The notes: generated from the letters alone by a model not told the origin. A stretch of DNA of 64,000 nt from Hyphomicrobiales bacterium (GCA_017304475.1 JAFKKV010000027.1:86570-150569); one strand, 5' to 3'. Shown: positions 23,435-32,754, counted from the first letter of the stretch. A program made the numbers and translations.

Positions 23435-25426
23435 CTAAGTCTCTGGCGTGTCGGCTGGCGTGATGGCGACGATCAGCGCGCCGGCGCCGATCGTCCTGCC
23501 GGGCGTGCCCAGGATCCGCTCCACCTGGCCGTTGCAGGTGCTTTTCAGGTCGGTGAACAGTTTCATGGATTCGAGCACGGCGATCGTCTGGCCGATGGTG
23601 ACGATGTCGCCGACGGCGACCCGGATCTCGGCGACGAGGCCGGGCATGGGCGCGACGATGTCGGCACCGGCGGCCGCATTGGCGCCGGAGGAAGCCCGAA
23701 GCGCCGCCGCCGCGGCCGGCAGAACCTGGAATTTCGCTTCGACCGAACGGGCGCGGATTGCCACGCGCCCGTCCGCGATAGCGAAGCGGCAAGCGATGGC
23801 GGTGCCGTCGATGACCACGGTCAGCAGCGTCCCTTCGGCTGCGGCTTCGACCGCGACGCTGCCGTCGGCATCGCCCAGCGTGAAGTGCCGAGGCCCGCCC
23901 GCCACCGTCACCAGTGCCGTCGCGCCATCGGCCGAAACCGAAAAGGGCGTCGCTCCGGTTGCCAGCAGGCGAAAGCCTTGCAGGCCGGACCAGGGCGAGG
24001 CGCGCCGCTCGGGCGCACGCCCCAGCCACAGGGCAAGCGCCGCCAGCCGGCGGGCGAGCACGAGATCCGCCTTGTCCCGTGCCCAGCCCTCCGGCCAGGT
24101 CTCGGCGATCAGCCGGGTGGTCGCGCGTCCCTCTGCGAAAGCCCGCGTCCGCAAGGCGTCGATCAGGAAGGCCCGGTTGGTCGCCGGGCCGAGCACGGTG
24201 AGTGCGTCGAGCGCCGCGCCGAGCTTCTCCAGCGCCTGTGCCCGGTCGGTTCCCGTGGCGATCAGCTTGGCGAGCAGGCTGTCATAAGCGAGGCCGACCA
24301 CCGTACCGGTCTCGACCCCGGAATCGACCCGGATGTCCGACGGCGGCGACCACAACGCGATCGCCCCCACATCCGGTCGAAAACCCTCGTCGGCGCGTTC
24401 CGCGGTGAGGCGTGCCTGGATCGCATGACCGGTCATGGTGATGTCGCCCTGGGCAAAGCCCAGCTTCTCGCCGGCAGCGACGCGCAATTGCCATTCCACC
24501 AGGTCGAGGTCGGTGATCGCCTCGGTCACGGTATGCTCGACCTGCAGCCGGGTGTTCATTTCCAGGAAGAAGATCTCTTCCGTGGCGGCGTCGACGATGA
24601 ACTCCATGGTGCCGGTCGAGTCGTAGCCGATCGCCGCCGCGAGCCTGACGGCGTGGCCATGCAGCGCCGCCCGTGTCGCGTCGGAAAGATGGGGGGCGGG
24701 CGCCTCTTCCAGAAGCTTCTGGTTGTTGCGCTGGACCGAGCAATCGCGCTCGAACAGGTGGACGAGATTGCCATGCTTGTCGCCCAGCACCTGCACCTCG
24801 ACATGGCGCGGCCGGGTGATCAGCTTCTCGATCAGCAGCCGGCCGTCGCCGAAGGCTGCCTCGGCCTCGCGCCGCGCCGAAACCAGGGCTTCGGCGAGGG
24901 TCTCGGGCGCGGCGACCGCGCGCATGCCCTTGCCGCCGCCGCCGGCGGAGGCCTTGATCATCACGGGCAGGCCGGTGCGCAAGGCTTCGGCTTCCAGCCG
25001 CGCCGCGCTCTGGTCCTCGCCGTCATAACCCGGCACGACCGGTACGCCGGCCTTGGTGGCCAGGCGCTTGGCCTCGATTTTGGAACCCATGGCCGCGATG
25101 GCTTTGCCGTGTGGGCCGACCCAGGTGAGACCATTCTCCGCGCAAAGCGCCGGCAGTTCGGTCTTTTCCGAGAGGAAGCCGTAGCCCGGATGGATCGCCT
25201 CGGCGCCGGCGGCACGCGCGGCATCGATGATGCGATCGGCGCGCAGATAGCTGTCGCGCGCCGGCGCCGGGCCGATCGGCACGGCCATGTCGGCGAGCCG
25301 GACGTGCAGCGCGTCCCTGTCGGCTTCCGAATAGACGGCGATGGTCCGGATGCCGAGACGCCGGGCGGTGCGGATGATCCGGACCGCGATCTCGCCGCGG
25401 TTGGCGATCAGAAGGGAGCGGAACAT
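23435..25426 (-). CDS. Acyl-CoA carboxylase, biotin carboxylase/biotin carrier subunit
   Basis: About 663 residues from the ATG at 25426 (MFRSLLIANRGEIAVRIIRTARRLGI). A GTG at 25438 would overlap the beta-subunit stop by 4 nt and is also possible. The biotin carboxylase domain spans about residues 1-450 (VVPGYDGEDQ; MIKASAGGGGKGMRAV for ATP; FLEMNTRLQVEHTVTEAITDLDLVEWQLRVAAGE). A linker follows, then the biotinyl domain near the C-terminus with the lysine in VLESMKLFTDLKS, a variant of the usual AMKM. The layout is that of methylcrotonyl-, propionyl- or geranyl-CoA carboxylase alpha subunits. Confidence 0.93.
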   Translation of the reverse strand: MFRSLLIANRGEIAVRIIRTARRLGIRTIAVYSEADRDALHVRLADMAVPIGPAPARDSYLRADRIIDAARAAGAEAIHPGYGFLSEKTELPALCAENGLTWVGPHGKAIAAMGSKIEAKRLATKAGVPVVPGYDGEDQSAARLEAEALRTGLPVMIKASAGGGGKGMRAVAAPETLAEALVSARREAEAAFGDGRLLIEKLITRPRHVEVQVLGDKHGNLVHLFERDCSVQRNNQKLLEEAPAPHLSDATRAALHGHAVRLAAAIGYDSTGTMEFIVDAATEEIFFLEMNTRLQVEHTVTEAITDLDLVEWQLRVAAGEKLGFAQGDITMTGHAIQARLTAERADEGFRPDVGAIALWSPPSDIRVDSGVETGTVVGLAYDSLLAKLIATGTDRAQALEKLGAALDALTVLGPATNRAFLIDALRTRAFAEGRATTRLIAETWPEGWARDKADLVLARRLAALALWLGRAPERRASPWSGLQGFRLLATGATPFSVSADGATALVTVAGGPRHFTLGDADGSVAVEAAAEGTLLTVVIDGTAIACRFAIADGRVAIRARSVEAKFQVLPAAAAALRASSGANAAAGADIVAPMPGLVAEIRVAVGDIVTIGQTIAVLESMKLFTDLKSTCNGQVERILGTPGRTIGAGALIVAITPADTPET

Positions 25427-25434
25427 GGCTGCAC

Positions 25435-26997
25435 TCACATCCGGTAGACCGGGCGGGGGGAGGTATCTCGGGGCTCGCCGGCGCTGAGCGACAGGCAGAG
25501 GCCGAGGACGTCACGCGTCTGGGCCGGCTCGATGATGCCGTCGTCCCAGAGCCGCGCCGTGGCGTAATAGGGGTCGCTCTGTTCCTCGAACTGGGCGCGG
25601 GTGCGCCGGTCGAGCTCGGCGATGGCCGCCTCGTCGCCGGCGCCCTTCAGGCTCTGGCGGCGCAGTTCGGTGACCACGGTGGCGGCGACCTCCGGGCTCA
25701 TGGTGGCGATGCGGGCATTCGGCCAGGCGAACAGGAAGCGCGGCTGGAAGCCGCGGCCGCACATGCCGTAATTGCCGGCGCCATAGGAGCCGCCGATGAT
25801 CACGGTATATTTCGGCACCCGGGCATTGGAGACGGCATAGACGAGCTTGGCCGAATGCTTGGCGATGCCGCCGCGCTCGGCCTCGGTGCCGACCATGAAG
25901 CCGGTGATGTTCTGCAGGAAGATCAGCGGGATGTGGCGCTGGTCGCAGAGTTCGATGAAATGGGCGCCCTTCACCGAGGCCTCGGCGAACAGCACGCCGT
26001 TATTGGCGATGATGCCGACCGGATAGCCGTGGATGCGGGCAAAGCCGGTGACCAGGGACGCGCCATAGGCCGGCTTGAACTCCTGGAAGGCGCTGCCGTC
26101 GACCAGGCGGGCGACCACCTCGCGCACGTCATAGGGCTTTTTCAGGTCCACCGGCACGATGGCGGTGAGCTCGGCCGGATCGGCCAGCGGCGGTGCCGGC
26201 GCAAAGGGCGGCGGGGTGACGAGGCGCAGCGCCCCGAAACCCAGCACGATCTCGCGCAGGCGGCCGATCGCCTCCGTCTCGGTCGCAGCGACATGGTCGG
26301 TGACGCCGGAAACGGTGGCATGCATGTCGGCGCCACCAAGCGTCTCGCCGTCGACGATCTCGTTGATCGCCGCCTTGACGATCGGTGGGCCGCCGAGATG
26401 GATGCGGCCCGTGCCGCGCACCATCACCACCTCGTCCGACAGCGCCGGGATATAGGCGCCGCCCGCCGTGCAGCCGCCGAACACCGCCGAGACCTGCGGA
26501 ATGCCTGATGCCGACATGCGGCACTGGTTGAAGAAGGTGCCGCCGAAATGGTCGCGATCGGGAAACACCCGGTCCTGCTCGGGCAGATAGGCGCCGCCGC
26601 AATCGACCAGGTAGAGGCAGGGCAGGCGATGGGCCTCCGCGATTTCCTGGGCGCGCAGATGTTTGCGCACCGTCTCGGCGAAGAACGAGCCGCCCTTCAC
26701 GGTCGCATCATTGGCGATGATCATCACCGGCGTTTCGTGGACGAGGCCGATGCCGGTGATGATGCCGGCGGCCGGCAATTCGCCGCCATAGAGGCCGTGG
26801 GCGGCGAGCGGCGACAGTTCCAGAAACGGGCTCGCCGGGTCGAGCAGCAGGTCGATCCGGTCGCGCGCCAGGATCTTGCCGCGCTCACGATGGCGCCGGA
26901 CCAGCGCCTCGCCACCGCCGCCGAGCGCCGCGCGGCGATGGTCACGCAAGGCGGCGATCAGCCCCTCGAATTCGGAACCGGCATCGGTTGGCATCAT
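25435..26997 (-). CDS. Acyl-CoA carboxylase carboxyltransferase (beta) subunit
   Basis: The 520-residue protein has the crotonase-fold carboxyltransferase pattern: RERGKILARDRIDLLLDPASPFLEL, IIANDATVKGGSFFAETVRKHLRAQEIAEAHRLPCLYLVDCGGAYLPEQDRVFPDRDHFGGTFFNQCRMSA, the oxyanion-hole GG at VFGGCTAGGAYIPALSD, and the C-terminal GGSYGAGNYGMCGRGFQPRFLFAWPNARIATMSPE. This pattern is closest to methylcrotonyl-CoA/geranyl-CoA carboxylases rather than acetyl-CoA carboxylase. It heads the leftward unit, diverging from the acyl-CoA dehydrogenase gene. Confidence 0.92.
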   Translation of the reverse strand: MMPTDAGSEFEGLIAALRDHRRAALGGGGEALVRRHRERGKILARDRIDLLLDPASPFLELSPLAAHGLYGGELPAAGIITGIGLVHETPVMIIANDATVKGGSFFAETVRKHLRAQEIAEAHRLPCLYLVDCGGAYLPEQDRVFPDRDHFGGTFFNQCRMSASGIPQVSAVFGGCTAGGAYIPALSDEVVMVRGTGRIHLGGPPIVKAAINEIVDGETLGGADMHATVSGVTDHVAATETEAIGRLREIVLGFGALRLVTPPPFAPAPPLADPAELTAIVPVDLKKPYDVREVVARLVDGSAFQEFKPAYGASLVTGFARIHGYPVGIIANNGVLFAEASVKGAHFIELCDQRHIPLIFLQNITGFMVGTEAERGGIAKHSAKLVYAVSNARVPKYTVIIGGSYGAGNYGMCGRGFQPRFLFAWPNARIATMSPEVAATVVTELRRQSLKGAGDEAAIAELDRRTRAQFEEQSDPYYATARLWDDGIIEPAQTRDVLGLCLSLSAGEPRDTSPRPVYRM

Positions 26998-27027
26998 CAG
27001 CCTCTGTTGACTTCGCGATCAATCTAC

Positions 27028-27041
27028 CTAACGTATGTTAG
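27028..27041. promoter_or_regulatory. Putative TetR operator in divergent promoter
   Basis: CTAAC-GTAT-GTTAG is an inverted repeat in the 114-bp gap between the carboxylase and acyl-CoA dehydrogenase starts. Two copies of TCGCGATC (27013-27020 and 27051-27058) flank it. A TetR gene closes the rightward operon, so this is its likely target; inferred. Confidence 0.55.
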
Positions 27042-27111
27042 ATTAGTAAGTCGCGATCACGGCAGCCGTCAAGCGCCAGCGCGACCGAGACGGGAAAACA
27101 GGGGTCGCCCC

Positions 27112-28299
27112 ATGACGATGAATGCGCGCCGCACCGAAACCGCCGCGGCGATCGGCCGTTCCTCACCCTTCTTCGAGGAAGAGCACGACATGCTGCGCGA
27201 CCAGGTCCGCCGCTTCGTCGAGGAGGAGATCAAGCCCCATGGCGAGGCCTGGGAGGCAGAAGGCTTCGTGCCGCGCGCCGTGCTCCGGCGCATGGGCGCC
27301 CTCGGCTTTTTCGGCATTCGTTATCCCGAGGCGCTCGGCGGCTCGGCCATGGATACGCGCGGCAGCGTAGTGCTGGCCGAGGAGCTCGGCCGCTCGACCT
27401 TTTCCGGCGTCGCCATCACCGCGCTCGTCCATACCGACATGGCCTCGGTCCATGTCTTCAATGCCGGCAGCCGGGCGCAGCAGGACAAGTGGATGGGCCG
27501 GATCATCGCCGGCGAGACGATCTGCGCGGTGGCCGTCACCGAGCCCGATGCCGGTTCGGACGTGAAGGGCATCCGCACCACCGCGCGCCGCACGGCGGAA
27601 GGCTATGTGCTCAACGGCGCCAAGATGTTCATCACCAACGGCGTCCATGGCGACCTCTATTGCGTCGCCGCCAAGACCGGCGATGTCGGCGGCGGTTCCA
27701 AGGCGGTCACCATGTTCCTGGTCGAAAAGGGCATGCCGGGCTTCCGGGTCGGCCGGGCGCTCGACAAGCATGGCTGGCGCTCGTCGGATACGGCCGAGCT
27801 CGTCTTCGAGGATTGCCTGGTGCCCCATGACGCGGTGCTGGGCGAGGAGGGCCGCGGCTTCTACGCCATCATGAAGAACTTCCAGAACGAGCGCATCGTC
27901 ATCGGCGCCATGGCCATGGGCGAGGCCCAGGCGGCCCTCGACCTGACGCTGGCCTATGTCAAGACGCGCAAGGCTTTCGGCCAGCCGCTCTGGGAGAAAC
28001 AGGCGATCCGCCAGCGGCTCGCCATGCGGGCGGCCGAGGTCGAGGCAGGTCGCCAGCTCGTCTATTCCGCCGCCTGGCGCGACGCGCGCGGTGAGGACGT
28101 CACCCGTGAGGTCTCCATGCTCAAGGCCTATTGCGGCGAGCTGGTCAACGCCGTGATGTATGACTGCGTGCAGTTCCACGGCGGCATGGGTTTCATGCGC
28201 GAGAGCGCCATCGAACGGATGGCGCGCGACGCCCGCGTCCAGGCCATCGGCGGCGGTGCCACCGAGGTCATGCTCGAAGAAGTCGCAAAGCGGCTTTAG
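27112..28299 (+). CDS. Acyl-CoA dehydrogenase
   Basis: From the ATG at 27112 the protein has 395 residues, normal for the family. Domains run in order: N-terminal helices (EEEHDMLRDQVRRFVEEEIKPHGEAWE), the beta domain with FAD/substrate motifs ICAVAVTEPDAGSDVKGIRTTA and YVLNGAKMFITNG, and the C-terminal helical domain with LAYVKTRKAFGQPLWEKQAIRQRLA and VMYDCVQFHGGMGFMRESAIERMARDARVQAIGGGATEVMLEEVAKR. It oxidises an acyl-CoA with electrons to ETF. The context suggests a branched or aryl-substituted acyl-CoA such as isovaleryl-CoA. It diverges from the carboxylase genes and precedes the indolepyruvate oxidoreductase. Confidence 0.92.
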   Translation: MTMNARRTETAAAIGRSSPFFEEEHDMLRDQVRRFVEEEIKPHGEAWEAEGFVPRAVLRRMGALGFFGIRYPEALGGSAMDTRGSVVLAEELGRSTFSGVAITALVHTDMASVHVFNAGSRAQQDKWMGRIIAGETICAVAVTEPDAGSDVKGIRTTARRTAEGYVLNGAKMFITNGVHGDLYCVAAKTGDVGGGSKAVTMFLVEKGMPGFRVGRALDKHGWRSSDTAELVFEDCLVPHDAVLGEEGRGFYAIMKNFQNERIVIGAMAMGEAQAALDLTLAYVKTRKAFGQPLWEKQAIRQRLAMRAAEVEAGRQLVYSAAWRDARGEDVTREVSMLKAYCGELVNAVMYDCVQFHGGMGFMRESAIERMARDARVQAIGGGATEVMLEEVAKRL

Positions 28300-28390
28300 G
28301 GGGTGATCGTTTCAGGTCGATGGGGAAGAGCTTTGCGGTCGTCCTTCGGGCTCGCGACGTCCCTCCAAGCGGAAGCTCGATGGAACCACC

Positions 28391-28544
28391 GACGTCACCC
28401 CCGGCGAGCGAAGCGAGGGAAGGGGGTCCAGGAGTTGCAGAGCTGTTTCCGCGACACCGCGAACTCTCTAAATGCATGCACGGACAGCGCCGCCTGTTGG
28501 CTCCTGGACCCCCTTCCCTCGCTTCGCTCGCCGGGGGTGACGTC
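28391..28544. repeat. 44-bp perfect inverted repeat, element copy 2
   Basis: The arms 28391-28434 and 28501-28544 are perfectly complementary over 44 bp (GACGTCACCCCCGGCGAGCG... mirrored by ...CGCTCGCCGGGGGTGACGTC), with a 66-nt loop ending in CCTGTTGG. The arms match those at 22750-22904 and the loop is related when reversed, so the two are copies of one element in opposite orientation. It fills most of the 341-bp gap between the acyl-CoA dehydrogenase and oxidoreductase genes, which otherwise shows no gene. Confidence 0.92.
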
Positions 28545-28640
28545 GGGGTTCTCGCGAGTCTCCGAACAAGACCCTGCGAGCCTCAATACCGCCTCGCCGA
28601 CCCCATTCGAGACCATCAGGCCCGAGAGAGAACCATCGCC

Positions 28641-31600
28641 ATGGATGGACCCGCAGCCACCGGCCCCGTCACGCTCGACGACAAATATACCGCCGACCAA
28701 GGCCGCATCTACCTGACCGGCGTGCAGGCCCTGGTGCGCCTGCCGCTCGCTCAGCGGCGGCGTGACCGGGCCGCCGGCCTGAACACGGCCGGCTTCATCT
28801 CCGGCTATCGCGGCTCGCCGCTCGGCACCTATGACCGCGAGCTATGGGCCGCCAAGCGCCATCTGGCCAAAGAGGACGTGGTCTTCCAGCCTGGCCTCAA
28901 CGAGGACCTGGCCGCCACCAGCGTCTGGGGCAGCCAGCAGGTAGGGCTTTCGGAGGGGGCGAAACACGACGGCGTCTTCGCCATCTGGTACGCCAAGAGC
29001 CCGGGCGTCGACCGCTCCGGCGACGTGCTGAAACACGCCAACGCCGCCGGCACCGCGCCGTCGGGCGGTGTGCTGGCGATCGCCGGCGACGACCATGCCT
29101 GCAAGTCGGCGAGCCTGCCCTCGCAATCCGACTATGGCTTTCTCGATGCCTCCATTCCCGTGTTGCATCCGGCCAATGTCGCCGAGGTCCTGCGCTTCGG
29201 CCTGATCGGCCTCGCCATGTCCAGGGCGACCGGTCTGTGGGTTGGCATGAAGGCGCTGGCCGATACGATGGACTCGGCCGCCGCGATCGATCTCGCCGAC
29301 GTGACGCCCGCGATCGTCACGCCCGCGGGTCTACCGTCCGACGTGTCGATCCGCTGGCCGGATTCGCCGCTCGAACAGGAGCGCCGGCTGTTCGACCTCA
29401 GGCTGCCGGCGGCCATCGCCTTCGGCCGCGCCAACGGCCTCAACCGCGTGCTGGCCGATCCCGGGCCCGGCCGGCGCCGGCTGACCATCCTGGCGGTCGG
29501 CAAGTCGCGGCTCGATGTCGAGCAGGCGCTCGATCTGCTTGGCCTCGACCTGACGCGGCTCGCCGATCTCGGCATCGGCCTCGCCGCCATCGGCATGCCC
29601 TGGCCGCTCGACCCGGACTTCATCCGCGACGTCGCGGCCGGCGCCGAGGAGGTGCTCGTTGTCGAGGAGAAGCGGCCTCTGGTCGAGGACCAGGTCGCCC
29701 GCACCTTGCTGACGCTCGAAGCCGGCCTGAGGCCGCGCCTCGCCGGCAAGATCGATGGCGAGGGCAAGCCGCTCTTGTCGCCGCGCGCCGCCTTCACCGC
29801 CGACCACCTGGCGCGCGTCATCGGCGGCCGGTTCGCCCGGCTCGGCGGCGCGCTGGCCGAGCGCATCGCGCCCGCCATGGCGCGGCTCGGTGCGGGACCG
29901 GCGGCGGCCGAGCCGGCTTTGGCCAAAAGGCTGCCCTATTTCTGTTCGGGCTGTCCGCACAACCGCTCCACCGTGGTGCCCGCGGGCAGCCGGGCGCTTG
30001 CCGGCATCGGCTGCCACTACATGGCGCAGTGGATGGACCGGGACACGTCGACCTTCACCCAGATGGGCGGCGAGGGCTCGAGCTGGATCGGCCAGGCGCC
30101 GTTCACCGAGACCCAGCATGTCTTCGTCAATCTCGGCGACGGCACCTATGCCCATTCGGGTCTGCTGGCGATCCGCGCGGCGATCGCGGCCGGCGTCACC
30201 ATCACCTACAAGCTGCTCTACAACGATGCCGTCGCCATGACCGGCGGCCAGACCGCCGAAGGCGGCTTCACCGTGGCGCAGATCGCCCGCCAACTGAGCG
30301 CCGAGGGCATCGGCCAGATCCGCATCGTCGCCGAGGAGCCGGAGCGTCACCGGGGCGAGGCCATGCCTGTTGGCGTGACCATCGATCCGCGCGACCGGCT
30401 GGAGGAGATCCAGCGCGAATTGCGCGGCGTGAAGGGCGTCTCGGTGCTGATCTACGATCAGGTCTGCGCCGCCGAGAAGCGTCGCCGCCGCAAGCGCGGG
30501 CTGATGCCCGATGCCGGCCGGCGGGTCGTCATCAACGAAGCGGTCTGCGAGGGCTGCGGCGATTGCGGCAAGAAGTCCAACTGCGTCTCGATCGTGCCGC
30601 TGGAAACCGAGTTCGGCCGCAAGCGGCGGATCGACCAGACCAGTTGCAACCAGGATGCGACCTGCGTCGAGGGCTTCTGTCCGAGCTTCGTCACCATCGA
30701 GGGCGGTAGGCCCAGGAAACCCGAGGCGGCAACCGCGAAACCGCCTGAGGTCCCGGCGCCGGCTCTCGATCTCGGCCGGCCGGCGCGGCTCGTCGTCGGC
30801 GGCATCGGCGGCACCGGCATCGTCACCATTGGCGCGATCATCGGCATGGCCGCCCATCTCGACGGCCGCGGCGTCTCGGTCATGGACCAGATCGGGCTTG
30901 CCCAGAAGGGCGGCGAGGTGACCACCCATATCCGCCTGACCGGCCCTGCCGAAACCGGCCCGGTCAGGCTTGCGCGCGGCGAGGCGGAGACGCTGATCGG
31001 CTGCGATCTGGCCGTCGCCTCAAGCCCGGAGGTTCTGCCGCTCATCGCGGCCGACGCGCTCGCCATCGTCAACGACCATGTCGTGATGACCGGCGACTTC
31101 GCCGCCAAGCCGGATCTGGTCTTTCCGGGCGAATTGATGAAGCGGCGGCTGGCGGCTCGGGGCGAGACGATCTTCGCCGACCTCTCGACGCTCGCGACGG
31201 CGCTGCTCGGCGATGCCGTCGGTGCGAACATGATGGCGCTCGGCCTTGCCTGGCAGAAAGGCAGGGTGCCGGTGAGCGAAGCCGCGCTCCTCAAGGCGAT
31301 CGAGCTCAACGGCGCGTCGGTCGCCATGAACAAGGCCGCCTTTGCCTGGGGCAGGGCGCTCGGTTTCGACCGGACGATGGTCGAAACCCACCTGCCACGC
31401 AGCGCGCGAACGGAGGTCGCGGCCGATCTCGACGGGATGGTGGCGATCAGGGCGGCCGCGCTGGTCGTCTATCAGGACGAGGCGCTGGCCGCCCGCTTCC
31501 GCGCCCTGGTGGTCATGACGGCATCGGCCGAGGCCCGCGCCGTGCCGGGATCGACGCGGCTCGCCGAGGCCGTGGCGAAGAGCTTCCACAAGCTGCTCGC

Positions 31601-32084
31601 CTACAAGGACGAATATGAGGTTGCCCGGCTGCACGTCGAAACCGGCTTCCTCGACCGGCTGGCGCGCGAGTTCGATGGCGGCCGTGTCGCCTTTCACCTC
31701 GCGCCGCCCTTGTTTGCCCGGCGCGATCCGGTCACCGGCGAACCGCGCAAGATGCGTTTCGGCCCCTGGATGATTCCGGCCTTCCGGCTGCTCGCCCGGC
31801 TGAAAGGCCTGCGCGGCAGCTTCGCCGATCCCTTCGGCCGAACCGCCGAGCGGCGCATGGAACGCCGGCTGATCGAGGACTACGAGACGCTGATCCGCAG
31901 CCGGCTGCTGCCGGAGCTGACATCGGGCAATCACGCGCTGGCGCTGGAGATCGCCGGGCTGCCGCTGTCGATCCGGGGCTTCGGTCACGTCAAGGCTTCA
32001 GCGGAAAGACAGGCGGCGGCGCGCCTGGAGGACCTGCTCGATCGCTGGCCCGGGCTCTCGACAGCGAGCGTCGCCGCGGAATAG
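28641..32084 (+). CDS. Indolepyruvate ferredoxin oxidoreductase family protein (fused 2-oxoacid oxidoreductase)
   Basis: From the ATG at 28641 the protein has 1147 residues. The pyrimidine domain comes first (YTADQGRIYLTGVQALVRLPL; TAGFISGYRGSPLGTYDRELW). The TPP-binding region follows near residue 430-540 (YFCSGCPHNRSTVVP; GIGCHYMAQWM; NLGDGTYAHSG), then a cysteine-rich segment near 633-680 (CEGCGDCGKKSNC ... C...CVEGFC) and the gamma domain from about 715 (GGIGGTGIVTIGAIIGMAAHLDG; QIGLAQKGGEVTTHIR). A C-terminal extension contains FHKLLAYKDEYEVARLH. It decarboxylates aryl or branched 2-oxoacids to acyl-CoA. The open frame upstream runs through a repeat and is not coding. Confidence 0.92.
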   Translation: MDGPAATGPVTLDDKYTADQGRIYLTGVQALVRLPLAQRRRDRAAGLNTAGFISGYRGSPLGTYDRELWAAKRHLAKEDVVFQPGLNEDLAATSVWGSQQVGLSEGAKHDGVFAIWYAKSPGVDRSGDVLKHANAAGTAPSGGVLAIAGDDHACKSASLPSQSDYGFLDASIPVLHPANVAEVLRFGLIGLAMSRATGLWVGMKALADTMDSAAAIDLADVTPAIVTPAGLPSDVSIRWPDSPLEQERRLFDLRLPAAIAFGRANGLNRVLADPGPGRRRLTILAVGKSRLDVEQALDLLGLDLTRLADLGIGLAAIGMPWPLDPDFIRDVAAGAEEVLVVEEKRPLVEDQVARTLLTLEAGLRPRLAGKIDGEGKPLLSPRAAFTADHLARVIGGRFARLGGALAERIAPAMARLGAGPAAAEPALAKRLPYFCSGCPHNRSTVVPAGSRALAGIGCHYMAQWMDRDTSTFTQMGGEGSSWIGQAPFTETQHVFVNLGDGTYAHSGLLAIRAAIAAGVTITYKLLYNDAVAMTGGQTAEGGFTVAQIARQLSAEGIGQIRIVAEEPERHRGEAMPVGVTIDPRDRLEEIQRELRGVKGVSVLIYDQVCAAEKRRRRKRGLMPDAGRRVVINEAVCEGCGDCGKKSNCVSIVPLETEFGRKRRIDQTSCNQDATCVEGFCPSFVTIEGGRPRKPEAATAKPPEVPAPALDLGRPARLVVGGIGGTGIVTIGAIIGMAAHLDGRGVSVMDQIGLAQKGGEVTTHIRLTGPAETGPVRLARGEAETLIGCDLAVASSPEVLPLIAADALAIVNDHVVMTGDFAAKPDLVFPGELMKRRLAARGETIFADLSTLATALLGDAVGANMMALGLAWQKGRVPVSEAALLKAIELNGASVAMNKAAFAWGRALGFDRTMVETHLPRSARTEVAADLDGMVAIRAAALVVYQDEALAARFRALVVMTASAEARAVPGSTRLAEAVAKSFHKLLAYKDEYEVARLHVETGFLDRLAREFDGGRVAFHLAPPLFARRDPVTGEPRKMRFGPWMIPAFRLLARLKGLRGSFADPFGRTAERRMERRLIEDYETLIRSRLLPELTSGNHALALEIAGLPLSIRGFGHVKASAERQAAARLEDLLDRWPGLSTASVAAE

Positions 32085-32113
32085 GAGGGGCCGTGGCGCG
32101 CCAAGGAGGCACT

Positions 32114-32743
32114 ATGACGGAGACGATCACCCGGGACCTGCGCCCGCGTCCGCGGGCCGAAGAGCGGCCGCCGAAGCGGGCCGAGGCCTCGCGCCAGCAG
32201 ATCCTCGACGTCGCCGCCAGCCTGTTCCGCGCCCGCGGCTATACCGAGACCTCGTTGCGCGACATCGGCGCCCAGGTCGGCATGAAGGCCGGAAGCCTCT
32301 ATTACCACTTCGCCTCGAAAGAGGAGCTGGCCGCCGAGGTGCTGCGCATCGGCGTGCAGCGCGTCCATGAGGCCGTGGCGTCAGCGGTCGCCGGGCTCGG
32401 CCCGGAGGCGCCGATGAAGGCGCGCATCGAGGCTGCGATCGCGGCCCATCTCGAAACCCTGCTGGTCGAGAGCGATTATACCTCGGCCCATATCCGCTGC
32501 TTTCCCTATGTGCCGCCGAGCCTGAAGACCGAGCTCAGCCAGGCCCGGCGCGACTATGAGACGGTGTGGCGCGGCCTGCTCGACGAGGCCTCGGCGGCGA
32601 AGGCGCTGGCCCCGGGCATCGATCCCGAGGTTGCCCGGCTCGCCATTCTCGGCGCGCTCAACTGGTCGCTCGAATGGTTCGATCCGGCGCGTGGCCGGCC
32701 GGAAGAGCTGATCCGGACGATGGTGGCGGCCTTCACCCGCTGA
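32114..32743 (+). CDS. TetR/AcrR family transcriptional regulator
   Basis: The ATG at 32114 follows AAGGAGG by 4 nt and is preferred over a GTG at 32093. The 209-residue protein has an N-terminal HTH (SRQQILDVAASLFRARGYTETSLRDIGAQVGMKAGSLYYHFASKEELAAEVL, about residues 24-75) and an all-helical ligand domain. It lies 29 bp after the oxidoreductase gene and is probably cotranscribed with it. A CTAAC/GTTAG palindrome in the divergent promoter at 27028 is a plausible operator, making it the likely repressor of both halves of the acyl-CoA cluster. Confidence 0.9.
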   Translation: MTETITRDLRPRPRAEERPPKRAEASRQQILDVAASLFRARGYTETSLRDIGAQVGMKAGSLYYHFASKEELAAEVLRIGVQRVHEAVASAVAGLGPEAPMKARIEAAIAAHLETLLVESDYTSAHIRCFPYVPPSLKTELSQARRDYETVWRGLLDEASAAKALAPGIDPEVARLAILGALNWSLEWFDPARGRPEELIRTMVAAFTR

Positions 32744-32754
32744 CCGCGCGGTCC

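Noticed and set aside
22472..25447. 991-residue open frame opposite the carboxylase and MaoC genes
   Set aside because: It crosses three real genes and a repeat element and has no recognisable domain; it is a product of high GC content.
26548..27111. N-terminal extension of the acyl-CoA dehydrogenase frame
   Set aside because: It runs antisense through the carboxylase gene and the divergent promoter; family homology begins at the ATG at 27112.
22750..28544. Composite transposon bounded by the two inverted-repeat elements
   Set aside because: The two copies are in opposite orientation, but there is no transposase gene and the genes between them are ordinary metabolic genes continuing beyond the copies; independent small repeats are simpler.
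28320..28640. N-terminal extension of the indolepyruvate oxidoreductase frame
   Set aside because: The extension is the translation of the 44-bp inverted repeat and has no protein resemblance; the start at 28641 fits the family.
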